Assembly (NCBI RefSeq): GCF_000227115.2
Contig: NC_016486.1
Location: 186,001-250,000 of the forward strand
Origin: Naumovozyma dairenensis CBS 421
Lineage: Eukaryota > Ascomycota > Saccharomycetes > Saccharomycetales > Saccharomycetaceae
DNA length: 64,000 nucleotides
Direction: 5' to 3'
Of this stretch, positions 53,186 through 61,914 are shown piece by piece. How positions within the stretch are numbered: position 1 is the stretch's first letter; each line of letters begins with the position of its first letter. Position numbers and translations under genes: made by a program. Under the pieces are notes generated by a model, which was not told where the DNA came from, ran no database searches, and was given only the letters and a program-made list of their open reading frames with translations.

Positions 53186-53539
53186 CTAGGTATTATCTGA
53201 TGTTTTCCACGAAATGATTTTCTTCAACACCGTCCGGTATTTTTTATACGGTTTTTTTCTCTTTATTAAATGCTGCATAAGATGCTCAGGCCTTTTGAGA
53301 CTTTTCCCACACCTTCGACACTCATGGACCCTTAATTCCTTATGTGTGTGGGTCTCATATAGGTGCTTCTTCAGGTGGGCCTTAGTAGTCAACGTCTTGG
53401 AACATATCGGACAAGGTGTTTTCACCTTTGACCTTCTGCGTAGCCTTGGTGAAGAGAAACTTCTTCTTAATATTCCTCTCCCTCTTCTTGTTGGTGCAAC
53501 GGGTGACATGATTTGACAATGGGTTGTGGCTGACCCCAT
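53186..53539 (-). CDS. C2H2 zinc-finger ORF, copy 1 (fragment or degenerate)
   Basis: From the first ATG (53539) the product is 117 residues. A basic stretch (TRRGRGILRRSF, RLRRRSK) precedes one complete C2H2 finger (CPICSKTL...HLKKHLYETH). A second finger, CRRCGKSL...HLMQH, lacks its last histidine ligand. I do not recognise an ortholog. The sequence is about 97% identical to copy 2 at 56021-56353 (about 12 mismatches over about 425 bp by eye). Of the seven or so differences inside the ORF most change an amino acid, which argues against strong constraint. It may be the 3' part of a decayed transcription-factor gene. Confidence 0.45.
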   Translation of the reverse strand: MGSATTHCQIMSPVAPTRRGRGILRRSFSSPRLRRRSKVKTPCPICSKTLTTKAHLKKHLYETHTHKELRVHECRRCGKSLKRPEHLMQHLIKRKKPYKKYRTVLKKIISWKTSDNT

Positions 53540-53632
53540 TACACTACTCGATGGGGAGAGAACATATGGTGTAATTGGAATGTGGATGTCTATCAGGTAA
53601 AGCAACCGCAGCTTCCAAAGTGGTTACAAAAT
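53209..53632 (-). repeat. About 425-bp duplicated segment, copy 1
   Basis: Direct duplicate of 56027-56449, 2.8 kb away, in the same orientation. Homology stops abruptly after ACAAAATCTA on the right and before the shared CTTCAACACCGTCCGG on the left. The two copies flank TFS1. Confidence 0.85.
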
Positions 53633-54948
53633 CTAGCTTGGCTTCAGTTTATAGCAAGCCCTGCAGCAACATCATAAGTATGAGGCTATGAAAAAACTGA
53701 AAGATGGAAAGTAACATTCGCCTTTTGGCAGAAGTATTTGTATAACAAATAATAATTTGAATATAATTCTATGATAATACATTTGATAATTATAGATATG
53801 TATACAAAACAATACTATTCAATGACATTGTTAAAAATGAAAAACTAAGAAAGATTATAGTTAAGTGATCGGTGGTGGTAGCAACAACGGTGTCTTCACA
53901 TTGTAAACCAACAATGTCTCTTACCGTAGAGACTTAACGTCGTAACTACAACTTTCGTATATTTACTGTTTAAAGTTTTACCATATCCTTGTTAATAACT
54001 CATAATATACATCTACTTGCTATAGAAATTGATAGATTTTTGAATTTCAATGGAACGCACCTCTTCAACTCAAAGTAATTTCTAGATCTTTCTAATGAAC
54101 AGGATAATTAAATTCTCATTTTAGATGATAAAGTGATACTACAGTAATGCTTAATTTTCTCTAACTCTCTTTCTCGGATAATATTTTTATCTGTGATATT
54201 TTGTTATATTTGCTTAATTTCACCAGGATCCAAAAACACTTCAGTGGTAAGTTGGTCAAAGTTTCTCAAAAATATCTACTATCGATGATTCATGAGTATT
54301 TTAGATTGATCTTGCCTTTTTTTGTTGATATTATCTCCATTCTTCGAAGTATTAGTAGTTTCGCAGTCATTCTTTGTTGTCGCTAAGTATTTCAATAGAA
54401 GATTTTAATTTAGTGTGGTGTAGATAAAAGCAAGAAAGATCTTTCAAGGTTCCACCTAAGAACTCACTTTAGTTTTTAGTAACAAGGCGGGTCGGTTCAT
54501 ATCTGTGATTAAGTCAAATTTACCTCCAGTTAAAAAGACAATGCTGTAATCCAATCATTGGTGCATGGTAGTACTCTATATAAGCTTTATTGTGAAACAA
54601 ATATTAGTAACGAATTAGAATTCACAGATGTAATCTGTTTGAGCTGTGGTTACAGCAGCAATCTCTTTAGGGTTACATGGTGTGACAAGGGCCATTCTAT
54701 TAATGTTGATTCCCTTTCTTAACATTACAGTTCTTCTTACCAAGTGATTCATTTATGATATTATATTTTTTACTTGGACGCTTAAATACCCTTCTATTGG
54801 AGCATCAGTCTCGAGAGCAATCGAGTGTTCCTCGATGGTATCAATATGATGTTCCCTGAGTGAGTATATTTCATTTTTATTGATGCTAAAATTAAAAGCA
54901 ATATTCAGTTAGTCTAGATATTTATAAAAACCACCTTCCATATAGTAA
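53633..54948. other. Gene-poor interval, zinc-finger copy 1 - TFS1
   Basis: 1.3 kb with no supported gene. A short coding-like stretch on the minus strand around 53826-53935 (reading TVRDIVGLQCEDTVVATTTD) is bounded upstream by a stop in the same frame and I could not assign it. Confidence 0.4.
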
Positions 54949-55554
54949 TTACTTAGTCTCCGCAAAGAAGAAATTGACAGCTAGCAATGACAATTTATTT
55001 TCACTAGCCCATTTATGGACACCAACAGCTGGTTGACCATACCCCCAATTTGGTCTATCTTTCACTTTCGTCAAGGTGACCCCAGGTGTTTGTTTGTAAA
55101 ACAATAAAACGTACCTATGAGGCCCAGTCCCTTTTGGAGGTCCTGGCCCTTTATATGGCATCATTTCATGTCCATTAGAGATTTCACTTGCTAAAAATTC
55201 AGAGTCTCTTGCAAACCCGTCTAATTTGATATTTGTCTCCACATAATGGCAGAACTCGGACCATTTTTTGTCTGTTCTTGAGGGAGCGTCTGGGTCCGTC
55301 ATTACTAGAGTAAAGTGATCATCTTCATTGATATCTTTAACACTGTCGTTCAAAATGAATTGAACTTGTGGTTTCGATGCAGTAGCTTCAACAGAAAGGG
55401 TGTTTCCCATAGCCACTGTAGAATTAGAGGAGTTAAATTCGGCTGATAGTATCCCTTTAGGTTGGAAGTTGGGATCTTTAACGACATCTTTTAAGATGTC
55501 ATGTTTGCTTAAGCCGTCGATAGCTGCTTTGTTGATATTAATTGAGTATTCCAT
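54949..55554 (-). CDS. TFS1: PEBP-family carboxypeptidase Y inhibitor Tfs1
   Basis: Phosphatidylethanolamine-binding protein that in S. cerevisiae inhibits vacuolar carboxypeptidase Y and the RasGAP Ira2. From the ATG at 55554 it has 201 residues (S. cerevisiae 219). PEBP motifs are intact: FTLVMTDPDAPSR, WSEFCHYVE, the GPGPPKGTGPHRYVLLFYKQ ligand-site region, RPNWGYGQPAVGVHKWA and FFFAETK at the end. It is smaller mainly in two loops. Its S. cerevisiae locus is YLR178C, so this is a transposed position between two zinc-finger duplicates. Confidence 0.95.
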   Translation of the reverse strand: MEYSININKAAIDGLSKHDILKDVVKDPNFQPKGILSAEFNSSNSTVAMGNTLSVEATASKPQVQFILNDSVKDINEDDHFTLVMTDPDAPSRTDKKWSEFCHYVETNIKLDGFARDSEFLASEISNGHEMMPYKGPGPPKGTGPHRYVLLFYKQTPGVTLTKVKDRPNWGYGQPAVGVHKWASENKLSLLAVNFFFAETK

Positions 55555-56020
55555 ATTCAATGACTAACTTTCGTCTTCTATACTGATCTGTAAATACAAC
55601 AAGGGTACCCAGTGTTTTCCTTAAAAAAAACAGGCTGTACGTGTATATATACCTCCCTTTCGGTGTCAGCTACCATTTGTTAGCCTTGGTTTCCCCCGAC
55701 CCCCCTGCTTGTGCAGATCTATAATTTGTAAATATCAATCCCTATTTTTTCTTTCATTTCTAATTTTCTAGTTAAGGGGAGCGGAAAGGAATAGGGCTCG
55801 GACTTTGTCTTCTGGCCGGGCTTGGCCGACACAGACAAATTGATTTCTTGGCAGGAAAAATGGACAGGCCAGACAGTTGATTTAACCTGGGAAATAGTTT
55901 ATTGTAATACAGACATCTTATACTGCTAATTCCTATAGGTATACATTCTAAGGATCACAAAAAATGTTTCTGTTTTAATTTTACTAGTTTATATATATAT
56001 ACATATTTACATAATTTTTT
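55555..56020. promoter_or_regulatory. TFS1 upstream region
   Basis: 466 bp. It includes C-rich CCCCCGACCCCCC near 55691-55704 and an AAGGGGA (STRE-like AGGGG) at about 55775. No gene. Confidence 0.35.
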
Positions 56021-56353
56021 CTATATGATCATTCTCTTCAACACCGTCCGGTATTTTTTATACCGTTTTTTTCTCTTTACTAAATGCTGCATAAGATGCT
56101 CAGGCCTTTTGAAACTTTTCCCACACCTTCGACACTCATGGACCCTTAATTCCTTATGTGTGTGGGTCTCATATAGGTGCTTCTTCATGTGGGCCTTAGT
56201 AGTCAACGTCTTGGAACATATCGGACAAGGTGTTTTCGCCTTTGACCTTCTGCGTAGCCTTGGTGAAGAGAAACTTCTTCTTAATATTCCCCTCCCTCTT
56301 CTTGTTGGTGCAACGGGTGACATGATTTGACAATGGGTGGTGGCTGACCCCAT
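56021..56353 (-). CDS. C2H2 zinc-finger ORF, copy 2 (fragment or degenerate)
   Basis: 110 residues from the ATG at 56353 (MGSATTHCQIMSPVAP). One complete finger (CPICSKTL...HMKKHLYETH) and one lacking its final ligand (CRRCGKSF...HLMQH then basic residues). It differs from copy 1 at V/A, L/M, L/F, I/V and P/R sites. Just upstream on the same strand, in another frame, lies a 75-codon ORF that ends four bases before this ATG. A frame-shifted or split gene is therefore possible. Confidence 0.45.
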   Translation of the reverse strand: MGSATTHCQIMSPVAPTRRGRGILRRSFSSPRLRRRSKAKTPCPICSKTLTTKAHMKKHLYETHTHKELRVHECRRCGKSFKRPEHLMQHLVKRKKRYKKYRTVLKRMII

Positions 56354-56449
56354 TACACTACTCGATGGGGAGAGAACATATGGTGTAAGTGGAATGTGGA
56401 TGTCTATCAGGTAAAGTAACAGCAGCTTCCAAAGCAGTTACAAAATCTA
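56027..56449 (-). repeat. About 425-bp duplicated segment, copy 2
   Basis: Partner of 53209-53632. It covers the zinc-finger ORF and the 3' part of the preceding 75-codon ORF. Confidence 0.85.
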
Positions 56450-56585
56450 TTATGTCCTCAATTGCAACAACGTCTGCTATTTGGTTCTTCATCCTTTCCG
56501 AATCAAGAGATTCACCGTTGAGAATTAAAGACCACATTACTTGGCTTTTTTCAATAAATTCAGCAAACAGGGAAGCAGCACTCAA
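56358..56585 (-). pseudogene. 75-codon ORF upstream of zinc-finger copy 2, other frame
   Basis: Starts MSAASLFAEFIEKSQVMWSL, has an acidic middle and ends YTICSLPIE. The last about 30 codons are also present in copy 1 (EAKLDFVTTLEAAVALP onward), where the 5' part is missing. The downstream finger frame (+1) is open for about 90 nt inside this ORF's end, so a single +1 shift would fuse both. I do not recognise the family. It could be the N-terminal part of a broken gene or a small independent ORF. Confidence 0.35.
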
Positions 56586-58734
56586 TGGATCTTACTTTGA
56601 TTCCTTATTTTCTCTAAAAGTAGACATCATTTTCTTTTAATAATGACGGTTTAATTTTTTTATTTAAATTGAAAATTGATATATTTTTTGTGTAGCAATA
56701 AATAACAATCAACTAGTTTGAAATTAAATTGGTTATTATTTTTAGTCTTTGATTATTGAGCGAATGACAGATTAATCTTTATTAAATTTGTTTTTTATAA
56801 AACTTAATAAAAATTATAACATCAAACTCTTGATTAATAAGAAAATGTATGAAGGGAAGAAAACAATTATTGCAAAGTCAAAGGCCTTTTTATATTTGGG
56901 GAAAAAAGTCGATAACTTCAATTGAAGGAAAAGTTGACTTGTATTTTAAAAGAACATCCAATATTTTTTCCAATGTTGGAAGGTTATTTTAGGGGCAAAG
57001 AAGGTTCTGAACCTCAATATGCTGGACTTGGAGTGTTTCTGTTTTTGTTTTTGCTGTATTTTTCTTGTATTTTTGCGCAGGCACGTAATTAATCGGTCAA
57101 TAACTTCCGAAGTGCCTTTATCTATTCCCATAATAGGTACTTTGAATTAATTGTTTTTCAAGAATACCAACGATAAGGAAGGAATATCATTTTCTATCTG
57201 ATAGTCAGGTCCCGACACCACTATTAACGTTGTATTCATTTTGCCAATGTATAGATGGTGTCAGAGAAGATAGTGAGACGCCGCAGTGAAAGCCTCGCAG
57301 AACCAAACAACGGCTGTCACCAAAACAAAAAAACAAACTCCGATCTCTTCAAAAACATTAAACATGATAGCGCCCGCACACCATCCACAAAAACCCGAAT
57401 GAGGTAATCGAATATTAAGGGAGCAGCACCAACACAAACTAACTCCGCTTTTTCCATTGTATGTGATGTAATTCAAACTTGGCAATTTTTTGCTCTTGGC
57501 AAAAGTTAACATCTTACCATTTTATATCGGTAATAAGTTTAAAAGTGATATCAGCACTGATGTCCAGCCATGTAGGAAGAGAGCTTAAAATCGGTTCACC
57601 AACCGCAATGGAAAATGGAGACTATGTTCGGGGGGGGGGACATAGTTACCAGTAAGAAGTAGAATACAAAACATCAAAAGCGGGGGAGCTTTCTTACGCC
57701 AAAATCACACAACGATTTTTCCATAAATAATTTACGTCGTTCTTCTAGTATTTTCAATAAGAAAATGAAAAATATTTTCTAAAAGCCCATCAAGCGTATA
57801 AAGAAATACGTTTTAATCTTGTTTTAAAAACTAGAAACACTCAAGGTAAAATAGTATCGTAAAAGTAACGTATTCTTATTGTTGAAAATCCAAATGCAAT
57901 GTGTTTTGTTTTTTTTTTTTTGAGAAGAATCTTTTTTCTTCTTCGATTTAAAATTTAACACTTTTGTGAACTATTTGTAATGAAATAAAACACCCATAAC
58001 AAGTTTAAATGTTTTGGTTTTTTTGGTATGGTGTTTTGTTTTGGAAACAAGACAATAAAGTCAAACAAAAAAAAATTATTTATATGTATATTACGCTTTC
58101 CCTAAAGATAATTTTATTTTTGGGGACTGAAATCAAGATGTAAATAAAAATAATAATAATATAGAAAATGCAATGGCTACAAATTCACAAATTTTTTTTT
58201 GGGCATTCCTTTTTATTCAACTCCTATCAAATGAGTTGTAGATCCTTCATATGGATATAAACGACTTGTAGGAAAACAGCTTTTCTTGAAAAAAAGAATA
58301 TCGGGATTGGAGACGGTACCTTTCAAGTAATCCCCAATTTCCTTCTTTCAGGTATGTAACAACTATTCATATACCCTCATAACTGGAAAAAAGAGTCAAG
58401 TATATTATTACCATTATGAATTATAACATAATCATGTACGTAGTTAAAAAACCATTTCAGTCAGTGTATTCGTATGGGGAAGTATCACACACTTCAGTGT
58501 GGTAGCGTCTCGCTTATTTGTACACGACCCGATCACCACCATTACCGCTGCCACGCCAACAGCTCGGGACATCCATCACATGAAAGAATTTGCTATTTTA
58601 TGGGGACCTCATAATTTGAATATATGGTCTTTTGTAAGGAATCGTATCTATCAAAAAGAGATAAACTTATAAAAACCACATACTGAATAAATTACGAGTA
58701 CGAGTACGAGTACGATACGATACGATATAAGGGA
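56586..58734. other. 2.1-kb gene-poor interval before TFB3
   Basis: Longest non-genic stretch here. It contains the inverted pair ACTATGT (57621-57627) / ACATAGT (57640-57646) around a G10 run, A/T-rich tracts, and a GC-richer patch at about 58495-58570. An ATG-initiated 83-codon minus-strand frame (57261-57512) with a hydrophobic C-terminal half (ending about CFFVLVTAVVWFCEAF) is the only candidate gene and is unsupported. A (CGAGTA)n/(CGATA)n tract lies directly before TFB3. Confidence 0.4.
58694..58728 (+). repeat. CGAGTA/CGATA tandem repeat before TFB3
   Basis: About three ACGAGT and three ACGAT units ending six bases before the start codon, so probably within the 5' leader. Confidence 0.7.
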
Positions 58735-59898
58735 ATGAGTATGATGACAGCGGCAAATACGACAATACTGAGTGCAACTGGTGTTTCAGGTGGTGTTGTA
58801 TCTGCTCCTACCACAGGAGGTGGTACTACTACCACAAGTAGCACTAGTACAAACGCTATTGATTATGATTATGAAGATAGTAATAAAGATATGTGTCCTA
58901 TTTGTAAGACAGATCGATATTTATCACCTGATGTTAAATTTTTAGTTAATCCTGAATGTTATCATAAGATTTGTGAATCTTGTGTGGATAGGATATTTAG
59001 TTTGGGTCCTGCACAATGCCCTTATAAGAGATGTGATAAGATTCTTAGGAAAAACAAGTTTAAAACACAAATATTTGATGATGTTGGTGTGGAAAAAGAG
59101 GTGGATATTAGGAAGAGGGTTTTTGGAGTTTTCAATAAAGATTTGAATGATTTTGATGGTGATTTGAAGAAATTTAATGAATATTTGGAACATGTTGAAG
59201 AGATCGTTTATAAGTTAGATCATGGTATTGATGTGGAAGAGACGGAGAGACAATTAAAGGATTATGAGGAATTAAATAAACAATTAATTTTGAGTAATAT
59301 TGAAAGAAATAAGAAAGAATTTGAAAATTTTGAAGAAAGAGAGAAATTTCAAAAGGAAATGAGATTAAAGAAAAGAATGTTAGAAAGACAGATTGAAGAG
59401 GAAGATAAAAGTAATAAAGAATGGGCTAAGAGAGAAATTATTAATCGATTAGCTGCAGCGTCAACATCTGGCTCATTATCATCGGCATCATCGGCATCTA
59501 CATCAATTGTTGATAATACGCAAGATGTTATTGAAAGTGTTAAGAGTACAGTTAAGTTAAAGAAATCTAGTGCAAGAAGGAAATTAGATGAATTGAATAG
59601 ATTTCTTCAAGACAATCCATATTTTTCATCATCAAATCCGAACAGTACTCAAAATACTCTACTGTATCAACAGCAACACGGTGGTAGTGTGATACCCTTT
59701 ACACCCTTTAATGGTGATAGAGATATTGAACCACGTCGGTTTACTATTGAAGAAGAATTATATGATGATCCATTCTTAAAGGATTTACAAAATAAGAAAG
59801 AATTCATTGCATCCGGGTTTAGGACTGATTATGTTTATGAAAGGGTATTGACAGAAGCATTTATGGGTCTTGGATGTGTCATATCTGAAGAATTATAG
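58735..59898 (+). CDS. TFB3: TFIIH subunit Tfb3 (MAT1 homolog)
   Basis: RING protein that bridges the kinase module (Kin28/Ccl1) to core TFIIH. 387 residues against 321. It has a Thr/Ser/Gly-rich N-terminal extension of about 40 residues before the RING (C54-x2-C57, C75, H77, C80, C83, C95, C100). The MAT1 helical region follows (DIRKRVFGVFNKDLNDFDGD, YKLDHGIDVEETERQLKDYE). The C-terminus is nearly identical to S. cerevisiae (TEAFMGLGCVISEEL). A Ser/Ala-rich insert lies near residue 245. Confidence 0.96.
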   Translation: MSMMTAANTTILSATGVSGGVVSAPTTGGGTTTTSSTSTNAIDYDYEDSNKDMCPICKTDRYLSPDVKFLVNPECYHKICESCVDRIFSLGPAQCPYKRCDKILRKNKFKTQIFDDVGVEKEVDIRKRVFGVFNKDLNDFDGDLKKFNEYLEHVEEIVYKLDHGIDVEETERQLKDYEELNKQLILSNIERNKKEFENFEEREKFQKEMRLKKRMLERQIEEEDKSNKEWAKREIINRLAAASTSGSLSSASSASTSIVDNTQDVIESVKSTVKLKKSSARRKLDELNRFLQDNPYFSSSNPNSTQNTLLYQQQHGGSVIPFTPFNGDRDIEPRRFTIEEELYDDPFLKDLQNKKEFIASGFRTDYVYERVLTEAFMGLGCVISEEL

Positions 59899-60147
59899 TC
59901 ATTAAAGAAAGTAAGAAACTACGTATAAAACGTTTTCATGTTTATATATAGATTATTAGTAAAAAAAAACTTAAAAATCAAAGCATTAATATTATTATTA
60001 TCAAAAAAGAACGATAAATGTATAAGATATATATGAAAGATTGGAAGTACAACAACTATAGAATAAATAAGAAGGTTTTTATGGCCGATTTTGTTTTGAA
60101 TATTATCATCGTTAGAATGTCTTTTTGATTCATATAGGATGTGGTTT

Positions 60148-60444
60148 TCAATTCCCATCAGCTTGATGATTTTGATTAAAGTCTCTATTGAAGAGACCAT
60201 AAGTCAAAGATTGTCCTCCTGGATAATTTGATCTTGTTCTTGGATGTGGAGAAAAAGCAAAAGTTAGATGGGATTCTGACGATGGACTAGGATTACTTGT
60301 GCCGTTGTTGTTTTGTCTGTTGTTGTTGTTGTTGTTGGTTTTTTTTTTGTAATCCATTTCCATTGTTTCTTCATAAGAAGGTGGATCCATTGGCATTTGA
60401 TAGCCACTTTTTTTGTAATTGTTGGTTGTAGTCATATTGGTCAC
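60148..60444 (-). CDS. Small protein, possible YDR461C-A counterpart
   Basis: 98 residues starting MTNMTTTNNYKKSGYQMPMD. It has a PPSYEE motif near residue 22, an Asn-rich middle (KKKTNNNNNNRQNNN) and FAFSPHPRTRSNYPGGQS near the C-terminus. It has no signal or membrane segment. Position and orientation between TFB3 (+) and MRPL28 (+) are those of S. cerevisiae YDR461C-A, an uncharacterised small gene, so orthology is plausible by synteny only. Confidence 0.5.
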   Translation of the reverse strand: MTNMTTTNNYKKSGYQMPMDPPSYEETMEMDYKKKTNNNNNNRQNNNGTSNPSPSSESHLTFAFSPHPRTRSNYPGGQSLTYGLFNRDFNQNHQADGN

Positions 60445-60652
60445 AGGAAGTCGGGTCTGTTTCTTTATGGTTTCGAAAGAAGGATATATATATATATATA
60501 TATGGTGGTCTTAGCTTCTACGTAAAAGAACGAAAAATGTCTAAAAGGAATCTATGTATATGTGTGACTAGACGGGAACGCGTTCCAGCATATTAGACTA
60601 TAAAGGAATGGGATACTGTGCAAAACGTTAGTTGCAAGTTCTTGGAACTCCT

Positions 60653-60676
60653 TCTCATCTCATCTCATCTCATCTC
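60653..60676 (+). repeat. (TCTCA)n microsatellite
   Basis: About five perfect 5-bp units. Confidence 0.85.
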
Positions 60677-60810
60677 AGTGAGGTTCCAATTTTTGGACGC
60701 TCGATATCGGATACATGTCCTATCTAGGATTGTCACCAGCTCACAGCGCTTTGCATATTGAAGGTCACTGTAAAAATCAATTGTAACGCTATCTTACCTA
60801 GAATTCTCTA

Positions 60811-60851
60811 TTGTATTGTATTGTGTTGTATTGTATTGTATTGTGTTGTAT
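60811..60851 (+). repeat. (TTGTA)n microsatellite
   Basis: About eight 5-bp units, two of them TTGTG. Confidence 0.85.
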
Positions 60852-61205
60852 TTCTATTGCATTCTACGTATTGATATTACGGTGCAATGTACGGCTGAAA
60901 CATTTCCCTATTTTTTTTATTTTATTTTCTCCGCACATTTTTTGCTGGCACGTGTTACCTGTCACGTGCCTTGGGTTCGATACTTCCACAAGCGCCCAAC
61001 TGGTATCTCTAACCCTCCAGCCACATGCTTGAATGAAAATCTGTGTTTCTGGATATTATTTTTCGCTCTGTTAACAGTATGATTGCTTCACTTGTATCGA
61101 GAGCAAGCGTTTAAGTTAAGGCTGGTTGATAGACAAGTCCTTTCACTTAACGACTATAAATTCAACAACAACTGTCGACCCAACTAGAGGCCAAGTGACA
61201 AAAAC

Positions 61206-61760
61206 ATGAACAATAGGCAAACTATACGCTCTTTGATACAGCAGTCACGTAGTTGGACCTCATCTCCATCTTCATATTCATACTCATACATACATAATGG
61301 TGCTACTATACAGTTCATCAGAAATAAGAGGACTACCAGTGCAGCATCATCATCATCATTGAAGAAGATGGGTAGAAATTCAGCAGAATCATTGTCCCCA
61401 CCATTACAAAGAGCTGTTACTCAACTTAGTGTCCTATCAGCAAGAAAGAAAATGCCCAGACTGTTGAAACTTTCCAATGAAGATCTAATTAAACATCAAA
61501 CCATTGAAAAAGCTTGGATGTTATATAAGAAAGATAAAGCCATCGAAAGATCTATGAGATTACAAAGGCAATATGAAAGTATACAAGATGCTTTAGATAC
61601 TTTAGAATCCATTAATCCTCATTTGTATAAATTGGCTACATCTACTAATGGAGAAGGTAACGGTAGATTCCCCTTGGAGTTCCGCTTACCAACAGACGCT
61701 CCACCAAATTCTGAAAAATTATGGCCGCAACAATTTTCTTCAACAAATTTGCAAAAATAA
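61206..61760 (+). CDS. MRPL28: Mitochondrial large-subunit ribosomal protein Mrpl28 (mL40)
   Basis: 184 residues (S. cerevisiae 147). The N-terminus is Arg/Ser/Thr-rich with no acids for the first about 60 residues, a mitochondrial presequence. The conserved body contains PPLQRAVTQLSVLSARKKMP, KHQTIEKAWMLYKKDKAIER, and SINPHLYKLATSTN followed by FPLEFRLPTDAPP. Neighbours TFB3 and STP1 match YDR460W-YDR463W. Confidence 0.92.
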   Translation: MNNRQTIRSLIQQSRSWTSSPSSYSYSYIHNGATIQFIRNKRTTSAASSSSLKKMGRNSAESLSPPLQRAVTQLSVLSARKKMPRLLKLSNEDLIKHQTIEKAWMLYKKDKAIERSMRLQRQYESIQDALDTLESINPHLYKLATSTNGEGNGRFPLEFRLPTDAPPNSEKLWPQQFSSTNLQK

Positions 61761-61914
61761 AAATAATCAAATCTGAACTCTCATACATATATATCTATAT
61801 CTATATCTATAATAACCTTGTAAATACTACTACATGCATATATAATCCATAGTGACTATATTATTTAACTTCTCATACGAATAAGACACACTAAACTGCA
61901 GCTCACTAAAGAAT

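Larger units (their letters stand above)
60445..61205. other. Intergenic before MRPL28; MFA1 not found
   Basis: 761 bp. S. cerevisiae has the a-factor gene MFA1 in this interval; I find no short ATG frame ending in a CaaX box. Repeats (TCTCA)n at 60653-60676 and (TTGTA)n at 60811-60851. CACGTG occurs at 60950-60955 and, as GTCACGTG, at 60962-60969. Confidence 0.5.

Noticed and set aside
57261..57512. 83-codon minus-strand ORF with a hydrophobic C-terminal half
   Set aside because: It starts with ATG but has no recognisable family and no synteny support; noted only as a candidate in the gene-poor interval.
60950..60969. GTCACGTG as a centromere CDEI element
   Set aside because: No AT-rich CDEII of suitable length and no CDEIII-like motif next to it; more likely a Cbf1/Pho4 site.
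60811..61082. Two overlapping hydrophobic open frames over the TTGTA repeat
   Set aside because: Repeat-driven translation (MYCIVLYCIVL) with no family signature.
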